This document shows, in pieces, positions 1 to 6,401 of a DNA stretch of 18,747 nt. This DNA is from an uncultured Bacteroides sp. (GTDB lineage: Bacteria > Bacteroidota > Bacteroidia > Bacteroidales > Bacteroidaceae). How positions within the stretch are numbered: the stretch's first letter is position 1; each line of letters begins with the position of its first letter. The notes under the pieces are model-generated. The model was given only the letters and a program-made list of their open reading frames with translations. It was not told the DNA's origin and did no database searches. The position numbers and the translations under genes are program-made. The stretch covers positions 1 to 18,747 of the forward strand of contig USQO01000037.1 of the NCBI GenBank assembly GCA_900556845.1, given 5' to 3'.

Positions 1-55
1 AGAGTAAAGCGTATGTATGTTTGAAACTGATTTATCAAAGCGATTAATAAGCTAT
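1..55. repeat. Direct repeat copy A (55 bp, touches the window edge)
   Basis: These 55 bp are identical, base for base, to positions 98-152. The offset is 97 bp, and identity stops on the right after GCTAT. On the left the copy is cut by the window edge. The simplest reading is a tandem duplication of a 97-bp unit whose second copy continues beyond the edge. A dispersed repeat is also possible. Confidence 0.85.
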
Positions 56-97
56 ATTGTTTCCTTAAAGATATTTTCTGATTCATCAATCATCTGG

Positions 98-152
98 AGA
101 GTAAAGCGTATGTATGTTTGAAACTGATTTATCAAAGCGATTAATAAGCTAT
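98..152. repeat. Direct repeat copy B (55 bp)
   Basis: Perfect second copy of positions 1-55, separated from it by 42 bp of unrelated sequence. On the minus strand both copies could encode the same peptide (beginning SLLIALINQF), but the 97-bp offset is not a multiple of three, so the copies lie in different frames. A minus-strand frame running 237 to 52 from a TTG codon covers copy B and ends at copy A. It has no convincing start signal and I do not call it a gene. Confidence 0.85.
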
Positions 153-254
153 GTTTCTCAATATCATATACTATAAAAGTCTTGATATTTAAATTATTAT
201 TAACTTGAAAATCGTGATGAGAGCACCACTCATTCAAATTTATTGCGATATGGA

Positions 255-290
255 GGGATAACTACCGGTGTGTAGATTATCCCTTTTCTT
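255..290 (+). terminator. Intrinsic terminator-like hairpin (plus strand)
   Basis: GGGATAA (255-261) plus CTAC (262-265) pair with GTAG (272-275) and TTATCCC (277-283), with one bulged A and a 6-nt loop. The stem is followed directly by TTTTCTT. The tail is on the plus strand only, so it would end transcription coming from the left edge, although no plus-strand gene is recognisable there. Confidence 0.55.
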
Positions 291-527
291 ATATCCATTT
301 GTGCAATTTTTTGTGCAAGAAGATTCGTTCTCATACAATATATATAATGTAAGCCTCATCATCGGACATCTTCAAACAGTGTACAGAACATACCGTTAAG
401 AAAGAACAAGTAAATTGAAGAAAAGCAAAGAAAGATATTTTTGAGGTAGTTTTTTCTTACGATTTCATTGATTATCACCATTTTACCTCAACTTTTGTGC
501 AAAATCTGTGCAAGGAGCTATATAAAC

Positions 528-587
528 AAAAAAGACATCTAAGGAATATACATTCTTAAATGCCTGATAATTAATCTGTTATGTCTT
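528..587 (-). terminator. Possible terminator of the tRNA transcript
   Basis: Reading the minus strand just after the first tRNA, AAGACAT (plus 581-587) can pair with ATGTCTT (plus 532-538), followed by a U run (plus A-run 528-533). The loop is long but contains its own small hairpin (GAAT/ATTC at 544-555). Position and U-tract fit a tRNA-operon terminator; the long loop lowers confidence. Confidence 0.35.
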
Positions 588-588
588 G

Positions 589-662
589 TAGCGGGAACCG
601 GGATTGAACCGGTGACCTCATGATTATGAATCATGCGCTCTAACCAGCTGAGCTATCCCGCC
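589..662 (-). tRNA. tRNA-Met (CAU), downstream copy
   Basis: This is a 74-nt cloverleaf without encoded CCA. The acceptor arm begins GGCGGGA and pairs with UCCCGCU (G1-U72 wobble, discriminator A73). The D arm contains AGCTCAGCTGGTTAGAGC, the anticodon stem CATGA/TCATG encloses loop TTCATAA (anticodon CAU), and the T loop is TTCAATC. It resembles elongator tRNA-Met more than initiator, but a CAU anticodon could also mark lysidine-modified tRNA-Ile2, which sequence alone does not exclude. It lies 52 bp downstream of an almost identical copy on the same strand. Confidence 0.93.
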
Positions 663-714
663 ATCTGAAAAATCCGCCAGGCGTGGAAGCCACCCAACGG
701 AAAATCTTAACTTG

Positions 715-788
715 TAGCGGGACCCGGGATTGAACCGGGGACCTCATGATTATGAATCATGCGCTCTAACCAGCTGAGCTATCCCGCC
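715..788 (-). tRNA. tRNA-Met (CAU), promoter-proximal copy
   Basis: Same structure and anticodon as the copy at 589-662. Only two bases differ, and they form one base pair of the T stem (49-65): A-U in the other copy, C-G here. Both copies also share a few bases beyond the 3' end (TACAAG). This copy lies about 20 bp from the promoter at 809-839, so the two are probably cotranscribed. Confidence 0.93.
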
Positions 789-808
789 ATCATTCTCGAT
801 TGCGGATG

Positions 809-839
809 CAAAGGTACGCATTTTTTTTATACCTGCAAA
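809..839 (-). promoter_or_regulatory. Bacteroidetes-type promoter of the tRNA pair
   Basis: On the minus strand, TTTG (plus 836-839) is followed after exactly 19 nt by TACCTTTG (plus 809-816), matching the Bacteroides primary sigma consensus TTTG / TAnnTTTG. The predicted start is near 800, just upstream of the tRNA at 788. Confidence 0.8.
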
Positions 840-1005
840 CATTTTGGCATTTTTTTTCGGAAAATCTAATAAAACCAGATTTTATCGTATTGAAAAGGCC
901 GTCAGGAACAATCATTAAAGCACAAAAGACTACAGCAATGCCTTATAACAGCAAAGAAGTTTCTAAAAATAATCAAAACATATCTTTCCTCTCCGTTTTT
1001 TATGC

Positions 1006-1013
1006 TATTTTTG
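1006..1013 (+). promoter_or_regulatory. -7 box upstream of the LptF/G-family permease
   Basis: TATTTTTG matches TAnnTTTG; an imperfect -33 (TTTC, 985-988) lies 17 nt upstream. The predicted start near 1020 lies after the ATG at 1002, which argues that translation starts at 1041. Confidence 0.5.
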
Positions 1014-1040
1014 TGCTCTGATTGTATTTATAAAAGCAGC

Positions 1041-2933
1041 ATGCTACGTATAAAAAAACTAGATATATTTATATTAAAGAGTTTTCTACTGCTCTTTAGC
1101 GGTACATTTTTTATTTGTCTGTTTATCTTCATGATGCAGTTTCTATGGAGATATGTAGACGAGCTGGTGGGTAAAGGATTGGGTATTGATATCATGGCTC
1201 AGTTCTTCTTCTATTCTGCGCTCACACTGATTCCGATGTCGTTGCCTCTGGCTATTCTGCTGGCTTCGCTGATTACCTTCGGTAATTTCGGCGAAAGATA
1301 TGAATTGCTCTCCATGAAAGCGGCCGGAATACCTTTGCTGCGTATCATACGCCCGTTGGTGCTATTCATGGCATTTCTTTGCTGCGTGTCTTTCTTTTTC
1401 CAGAATATTGTAGGCCCGAAAGCTCAAATGAAGCTATGGACATTGCTTATTTCCATCAAACAGAAATCGCCGGAACTGGATATCCCGGAAGGGGTTTTCT
1501 ACAGCGAAATTGATGGATACAATATCTTTGTCAAAAAGAAGGACCCCAAGACGGGTATCATGAAGGATATGTTGATTTACAACTATGCCGACGGGTTTGA
1601 AAATGCACGTATCATCTGGGCATCCGAAGGAAAAATGGAAATGACCGCAGATAAAAAGTATTTGTATCTCCATCTGTATAACGGTGAACAGTTCGAGAAT
1701 CTGAAGTCGCAGGACATTTCTTCGAAAAATGTTCCTTACCGCCGTGAATCGTTCCGGGAAAAGCATACGCTGATTAAGTTCGACTCAAACTTGAATATGG
1801 CAGACGGAGAATTTCTGAATTCTCGCTCGGACGTAAAGAACATGGTACAAATAAGCAATGCTATCGACTCGCTGACCAACAGAGCAGACAGCATCGGACG
1901 CTCTATGTACAAGGAACAGGCGCAGACTACTTATCGGCCTATAGAAATAAGTAAAGAGGATTCTGTAAAAATCCAGACGACACTGGCTAGCAATGTGATT
2001 AACGTAGACAGTCTGTTCCAGACATTCTCACTTACGGAGAAGCAAAAGGTATTGAACAACAGTTCAAGCAGAATGAGTTCTCTGGCCAGCGACTGGAATA
2101 TGAAAAGCTATCTCACCAAGGATTTGGACAGTAATATCCGGACGCATAACATAGACTGGCACAAGAAAATTACGCTTTCACTGGCTTGCCTGATATTTTT
2201 CTTTATCGGTGCGCCTTTAGGAGCCATTATACGTAAAGGAGGACTTGGTATGCCGGTGGTTATCTCGGTTATCATCTTCGTGATTTATTACATCATAGAC
2301 TCCGGAGCAACCCGTGTGGCTAAAAGTAACGAAATGAACACAATGCTGGGTGCATGGATGAGTACACTGGTGCTGGCTCCTATCGGGACATTCCTTACCT
2401 ACAAGTCGAACAATGACTCGGTGGTGTTCAATATGGATGTGTACGCACAGTTCTTCCGGATGATTTTAGGATTACGCTCTTCAAGGCATATTGCCAAGAA
2501 AGAAGTCATTATTGATAATCCGGACTATGCACAAGACCAAATTGAGCTGGATATATTAAGACAGCACTGTTTGGACTATATCAAAAAGAACAAGCTGGCA
2601 TCACCGCCTAATTATTACAAGATTTACACCAATCATACACCTGACAATGAGGTGGCTTTGATCAGCAGCAAAATGGAAAGCCTGATAGAGGACTTGTCCA
2701 ACAGCAGTGATTATAAAATCATCCAGTTGCTGAACAAACTGCCTTATCTCTCGGTTAGAGCACATAAGAGTCTGTCGGACAAACGATGGGTAAATCTGAT
2801 AATCGGAATCTGTATTCCTGCCGGACTGTTTTTCTATTTCCGGATCTGGCGGTTCAGAAGAAGATTGGATAAGGACCTGAAAGTCATTGCCCAGACCTGT
2901 ACTGAAATAAACGAACAAATTAAACAACTATAA
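1041..2933 (+). CDS. LptF/LptG (YjgP/YjgQ) family permease
   Basis: Inner-membrane subunit of the LptB2FG-type exporter that extracts lipopolysaccharide and feeds it to the periplasmic bridge. The protein is 630 aa from the ATG at 1041. An upstream in-frame ATG at 1002 adds 13 residues that look unlike this family and would lie before the predicted transcription start. Three N-terminal membrane segments (about 13-36, 55-81, 103-124) include the family signature GNFGERYELLSMKAAG (81-96). A long periplasmic region follows, then three C-terminal helices (about 383-460) and an extra tail with a final hydrophobic segment (near 595-612). E. coli LptF/LptG are about 360 aa, so this is the long Bacteroidetes form. 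LptF versus LptG cannot be decided here. Only 13 bp separate it from ribBA, suggesting cotranscription. Confidence 0.88.
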   Translation: MLRIKKLDIFILKSFLLLFSGTFFICLFIFMMQFLWRYVDELVGKGLGIDIMAQFFFYSALTLIPMSLPLAILLASLITFGNFGERYELLSMKAAGIPLLRIIRPLVLFMAFLCCVSFFFQNIVGPKAQMKLWTLLISIKQKSPELDIPEGVFYSEIDGYNIFVKKKDPKTGIMKDMLIYNYADGFENARIIWASEGKMEMTADKKYLYLHLYNGEQFENLKSQDISSKNVPYRRESFREKHTLIKFDSNLNMADGEFLNSRSDVKNMVQISNAIDSLTNRADSIGRSMYKEQAQTTYRPIEISKEDSVKIQTTLASNVINVDSLFQTFSLTEKQKVLNNSSSRMSSLASDWNMKSYLTKDLDSNIRTHNIDWHKKITLSLACLIFFFIGAPLGAIIRKGGLGMPVVISVIIFVIYYIIDSGATRVAKSNEMNTMLGAWMSTLVLAPIGTFLTYKSNNDSVVFNMDVYAQFFRMILGLRSSRHIAKKEVIIDNPDYAQDQIELDILRQHCLDYIKKNKLASPPNYYKIYTNHTPDNEVALISSKMESLIEDLSNSSDYKIIQLLNKLPYLSVRAHKSLSDKRWVNLIIGICIPAGLFFYFRIWRFRRRLDKDLKVIAQTCTEINEQIKQL

Positions 2934-2946
2934 ACAATAAAACTTT

Positions 2947-4161
2947 ATGGATCAGATTAAACTAAATACAATTGAAGAAGCAATTGAAGAATTTCGCAAG
3001 GGTGAGATGGTCATTGTTGTCGACGATGAGGACCGCGAAAACGAAGGCGACCTGATTATGGCTGCCGAAAAAGTTACGCCTGAGAAAATCAACTTCATGC
3101 TTAAGCATGCCAGAGGTGTATTGTGTGCGCCTATTACCATCTCAAGATGTAAAGAATTGGATTTGCCTCATCAGGTAAGCGATAATACATCTATGCTGGG
3201 TACACCGTTTACCGTTACTATTGACAAACTGGAAGGATGCAGTACAGGTGTTTCTGCTGCTGACCGCGCCGCAACTATCCGCGCTTTGGCTGACCCGAAC
3301 TCTCGCCCTGAGACTTTTGGCCGTCCGGGACATATCAACCCGCTGTATGCACAGGAAAAAGGTGTGCTCCGCAGAGCTGGACATACAGAAGCTGCCGTAG
3401 ACCTGGCACGTCTGGCTGGACTTTATCCTGCTGGCGCACTGATGGAAATCATGAACGAAGACGGAACAATGGCGCGTCTGCCGGACCTGCATGTTTTTGC
3501 ACAGAAATACAATCTGAAACTTATTTCTATTGCCGATCTTATCGCATACAGACTGAAACAGGAATCACTGGTAGAAAAAGGAGTTGAGGTGGATATGCCT
3601 ACAGAATACGGTCACTTCAGACTGATTCCGTTCCGTCAGAAAAGCAACGGACTGGAGCATATCGCCATTATCAAAGGTGAATTTAAAGAAGACGAAGAAA
3701 TTCTGGTCCGCGTACATTCATCTTGTGCTACAGGTGATATCTTCGCTTCTAAACGCTGCGACTGTGGCGAACAGTTGCACAAAGCCTTGCAGATGATTGA
3801 AAAAGAAGGAAAAGGAGCTGTTATCTACCTGAATCAGGAAGGACGCGGTATCGGACTGATGGAAAAGATGAAAGCTTACAAACTGCAGGAGGACGGCATG
3901 GATACTGTTGATGCCAACATTTGTCTGGGACATCAGGCAGACGAACGCGACTACGGTGTAGGAGCTCAGATTTTAAGAGAAATAGGCATTCACAAAATGC
4001 GCTTGCTGACTAACAATCCGGTAAAACGTGTGGGACTGGAAGCTTACGGACTTGAAATCGTAGAAAATGTACCTATTGAAGTGACTCCAAACGAGTACAA
4101 CGAACGCTACCTGCATACGAAACAGGAACGTATGGGACATACACTGCACTTTACAAAATAA
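2947..4161 (+). CDS. ribBA: Bifunctional 3,4-dihydroxy-2-butanone 4-phosphate synthase / GTP cyclohydrolase II
   Basis: Cytoplasmic enzyme supplying both precursors of riboflavin: the four-carbon unit from ribulose 5-phosphate and the pyrimidine from GTP. The protein is 404 aa, the usual fusion length. The N-terminal RibB domain (about 1-202) shows DDEDRENEGD (26-35), a conserved metal/substrate loop, and RAGHTE with His146. The C-terminal RibA domain (about 215-404) shows zinc ligands Cys260, Cys271 and Cys273, NQEGRGIGL (296-304) and LLTNNP (353-358). All expected key residues are present, so both halves should be active. The gene begins 13 bp after the permease, leaving no room for an FMN riboswitch immediately upstream, and is followed by a clear terminator. 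Confidence 0.97.
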   Translation: MDQIKLNTIEEAIEEFRKGEMVIVVDDEDRENEGDLIMAAEKVTPEKINFMLKHARGVLCAPITISRCKELDLPHQVSDNTSMLGTPFTVTIDKLEGCSTGVSAADRAATIRALADPNSRPETFGRPGHINPLYAQEKGVLRRAGHTEAAVDLARLAGLYPAGALMEIMNEDGTMARLPDLHVFAQKYNLKLISIADLIAYRLKQESLVEKGVEVDMPTEYGHFRLIPFRQKSNGLEHIAIIKGEFKEDEEILVRVHSSCATGDIFASKRCDCGEQLHKALQMIEKEGKGAVIYLNQEGRGIGLMEKMKAYKLQEDGMDTVDANICLGHQADERDYGVGAQILREIGIHKMRLLTNNPVKRVGLEAYGLEIVENVPIEVTPNEYNERYLHTKQERMGHTLHFTK

Positions 4162-4173
4162 TGAATCTAATCA

Positions 4174-4211
4174 GGTAGTTTTACGAAATCAAGTAAAACT
4201 ACCCGATTTTT
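4174..4211 (+). terminator. Intrinsic terminator after ribBA
   Basis: A perfect 11-bp stem GGTAGTTTTAC (4174-4184) / GTAAAACTACC (4193-4203) with an 8-nt loop is followed by CGATTTTT. Confidence 0.85.
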
Positions 4212-4232
4212 ATATAAACCAATCATTATATT

Positions 4233-4931
4233 ATGGAAACTAGTAATTTAAGCAGTATTTATTCGAAAACTGCACAACGCGCACTCTTCAGAAATGTGTA
4301 TGTATGGATGACAATGGCTTTGGCTATTACCGGACTGGTAGCCATGTACATGGCCAAGTCGCTCACCTTGCTGCAAATGATATTGGGAAGTTCATTCGGC
4401 ATGTGGGGGTTACTGATTGCTGAAATCGGACTGGTATGGTATCTGTCTGCCCGCATCCGACAAATATCATTCACCACTGCTACTGTTCTGTTTATCATTT
4501 ACTCAATCTTGAATGGTGCTACACTGTCTGTTATCTTTTTAGCCTATACAGCCAGCTCTATTGCCAATACTTTCTTCATTACTGCAGGTACTTTCGCTGC
4601 AACGGGTATTTACGGTTATGTTACGAAAAAAGATCTGAGCAGTTTGGGAAGCCTCTGCATCATGGGAGTTATAGGCCTTATTATTGCAACGGTTGTCAAC
4701 ATCTTCCTGGCAAGTGATGCCCTGACCATGGTAATCTCTTACATAGGTGTAGCTCTCTTCGTAGGTCTTACTGCTTATGACACACAGAAAATCAAAAGAT
4801 TACTTCTGTCAAATGATATGGAAGTAAACGAAGAAACTCAGAAGATTGCATTGCTGGGTGCACTGACCCTTTACCTGGACTTTATCAATCTTTTCTTGTA
4901 TCTTCTCCGTATATTAGGCGACAGAAAGTAA
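4233..4931 (+). CDS. Bax inhibitor-1/YccA family membrane protein
   Basis: Integral inner-membrane protein of the TMBIM/BI-1 family, related to the calcium-leak protein YetJ of Bacillus. The physiological role in Bacteroidetes is not established. The protein is 232 aa with seven hydrophobic segments from about residue 23 to the end. The family signature is present: AYDTQKIK (181-188) and LYLDFINLFLYLLRILG near the C-terminus. Asp183 and Asp216 correspond to the pair that forms the pH-sensing di-aspartyl latch in YetJ. It sits alone between two terminators, 71 bp after ribBA, and is probably its own transcription unit, although I could not find a strong -7 box. Confidence 0.93.
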   Translation: METSNLSSIYSKTAQRALFRNVYVWMTMALAITGLVAMYMAKSLTLLQMILGSSFGMWGLLIAEIGLVWYLSARIRQISFTTATVLFIIYSILNGATLSVIFLAYTASSIANTFFITAGTFAATGIYGYVTKKDLSSLGSLCIMGVIGLIIATVVNIFLASDALTMVISYIGVALFVGLTAYDTQKIKRLLLSNDMEVNEETQKIALLGALTLYLDFINLFLYLLRILGDRK

Positions 4932-4966
4932 CCCAATAAAAGATTTCAATAACGTTATACTATTTT

Positions 4967-5010
4967 AAAAGCGATTTTTCTTTTATATATTAAAGAAAAT
5001 CGCTTTTTTT
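4967..5010 (+). terminator. Intrinsic terminator after the BI-1 gene
   Basis: AAAAGCGATTTTTCTTTA (from 4967) pairs with TAAAGAAAATCGCTTTT with one extra T in the 5' arm. The 3' arm runs into a T-tract ending at 5010. Confidence 0.85.
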
Positions 5011-5044
5011 GCATAAAATAAAAAACCACAAATTTTTTACAGCT

Positions 5045-6238
5045 ATGAATCAACTTTCAGACCGTTTAAACAGTTTGTCGCCTTCGGCTACTTTAGCCAT
5101 GTCACAAAAAAGCAGCGAACTTAAAGCACAGGGTATTGACATTATTAACTTGAGTGTAGGTGAACCGGACTTTAACACACCAGATCACATCAAAGAGGCC
5201 GCCAAACAGGCTATTGATGACAACTTTTCCCGTTATTCGCCTGTTGCCGGATATCCTGCATTACGCAATGCCATCGTAGAAAAACTGAAAAAAGAAAACG
5301 GACTGGAATATACAGCAGCACAAATCAGTTGTGCCAACGGTGCTAAACAATCTGTTTGCAATACCATCATGGCACTTATGAACAAAGGTGATGAGGCGAT
5401 TGTTCCTGCACCTTACTGGGTAAGCTATCCGGAAATGGTTAAACTGGCAGAAGGTGTACCCGTTATCGTATCGGCTGGTATCGAACAGGATTTTAAAATC
5501 ACTCCTTCACAGCTGGAAGCTGCCATTACGCCACGTACTCGTGTTCTGATTCTCTGCTCTCCATCGAATCCAACAGGGTCGGTATACAGTAAAGAGGAAC
5601 TGGCTGCACTGGCCGAAGTACTGGCTAAGCATGAAAGAGTTATCGTAATTGCGGACGAAATCTACGAACATATCAATTACATCGGTAAGCACGAAAGTAT
5701 CGCACAGTTCGAAAGCATCAAAGACCGTGTAGTCATCGTGAACGGTGTATCAAAAGCTTATGCCATGACTGGCTGGCGTATCGGTTTCATTGCCGGACCG
5801 GAATGGATTGTTAAAGGTGTAAACAAACTGCAAGGACAGTACACTTCCGGACCATGTTCGGTTTCACAAAAAGCCGCAGAAGCTGCTTATACTGGAACAC
5901 AGGAGCCGGTTGAAACAATGAGAAAAGCTTTCGAACGCCGCCGTGACCTGATTGTCAAGCTGGCTAAGGAAATCCCAGGATTCGAAGTAAATTTCCCACA
6001 GGGTGCTTTCTATCTCTTCCCGAAATGCGACAGTTTCTTTGGCAAGAAATATGGCGAACGAGTTATCAGCAATGCCGATGATTTGGCCATGTATCTGCTC
6101 GAAGTAGGACACGTAGCATGTGTAGGAGGTACCTCTTTTGGTGCACCTGAATGCATCCGCATGAGTTATGCTACATCTGACGAAAATATCGTAGAAGCTA
6201 TGCGCCGTATCAAAGAGGCATTGGCTAATCTACAATAA
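5045..6238 (+). CDS. aspC: Pyridoxal-phosphate aminotransferase, class I (aspartate aminotransferase-like)
   Basis: Cytoplasmic PLP enzyme most similar in layout to the I-gamma aspartate aminotransferases, transferring the amino group between aspartate/glutamate and 2-oxo acids. From the ATG at 5045 the protein is 397 aa, the normal length. An in-frame ATG at 5009 falls inside the preceding terminator's T-tract and is unlikely. Visible landmarks are SVGEPDF (37-43), SPSNPTG (172-178), Asp204 and Tyr207 for cofactor binding, the Schiff-base Lys237 in GVSKAYAMTGWR, and Arg372 in CIRMSYATS for the substrate carboxylate. The exact substrate (aspartate, or a broader or aromatic specificity) cannot be fixed from sequence. 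It is an isolated plus-strand unit ending in its own terminator, convergent with the oad operon. Confidence 0.9.
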   Translation: MNQLSDRLNSLSPSATLAMSQKSSELKAQGIDIINLSVGEPDFNTPDHIKEAAKQAIDDNFSRYSPVAGYPALRNAIVEKLKKENGLEYTAAQISCANGAKQSVCNTIMALMNKGDEAIVPAPYWVSYPEMVKLAEGVPVIVSAGIEQDFKITPSQLEAAITPRTRVLILCSPSNPTGSVYSKEELAALAEVLAKHERVIVIADEIYEHINYIGKHESIAQFESIKDRVVIVNGVSKAYAMTGWRIGFIAGPEWIVKGVNKLQGQYTSGPCSVSQKAAEAAYTGTQEPVETMRKAFERRRDLIVKLAKEIPGFEVNFPQGAFYLFPKCDSFFGKKYGERVISNADDLAMYLLEVGHVACVGGTSFGAPECIRMSYATSDENIVEAMRRIKEALANLQ

Positions 6239-6270
6239 AATAATACGATCTACCTCTATAGACAATTAAG

Positions 6271-6318
6271 AACGCTGCCCTAAGCTCTTTCTGCTTCAGG
6301 GCAGCGTTCTTTCTTTAT
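6271..6318 (+). terminator. Intrinsic terminator of the aminotransferase gene
   Basis: AACGCTGCCCT (6271-6281) pairs perfectly with AGGGCAGCGTT (6298-6308), followed by CTTTCTTTAT. It faces the oad-operon terminator at 6327-6363. Confidence 0.85.
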
Positions 6319-6326
6319 CAGGAAAT

Positions 6327-6363
6327 AAAAAAAAAGACAGCGCCCGCACAGAACGCTGTCTTT
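6327..6363 (-). terminator. Intrinsic terminator of the oad operon
   Basis: On the minus strand, AAAGACAGCG (plus 6354-6363) pairs with CGCTGTCTTT (plus 6333-6342), then runs into a U-tract (plus A-run 6327-6335). It lies 38 bp beyond the oadB stop. Confidence 0.85.
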
Positions 6364-6401
6364 ATCATATATCCCCAAGAAAAAGGGAGAAATAAGATTT
6401 A

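Larger units (their letters stand above)
238..588. other. Gene-free stretch beside the tRNA genes; possible end of an integrated element
   Basis: No credible coding region was found. The stretch contains a plus-strand hairpin (255-290), a likely tRNA terminator (528-587) and two pairs of the hexamer GTGCAA on the plus strand. One pair is at 301-306 and 313-318, the other at 497-502 and 508-513. Paired short direct repeats close to a tRNA 3' end resemble arm-type sites of tyrosine recombinases. That interpretation is inference, because neither an integrase nor a second att copy is in the window. Confidence 0.35.

Noticed and set aside
1..152. CRISPR-like repeat
   Set aside because: Only two copies, a 55-bp repeat longer than usual, and no further units or cas genes.
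52..237. 61-codon minus-strand frame over the direct repeat
   Set aside because: It begins at TTG with no start signal, ends inside the repeat, and matches no family I know.
800..1021. Plus-strand 73-codon frame before the permease gene
   Set aside because: It runs through the tRNA promoter (antisense) and the permease -7 box and has no protein-like character.
1002..1040. Upstream start of the permease
   Set aside because: Lies before the predicted transcription start and adds residues unlike the family N-terminus.
5009..5044. Upstream start of the aminotransferase
   Set aside because: The ATG sits at the terminator T-tract; starting at 5045 gives the normal 397-aa length.
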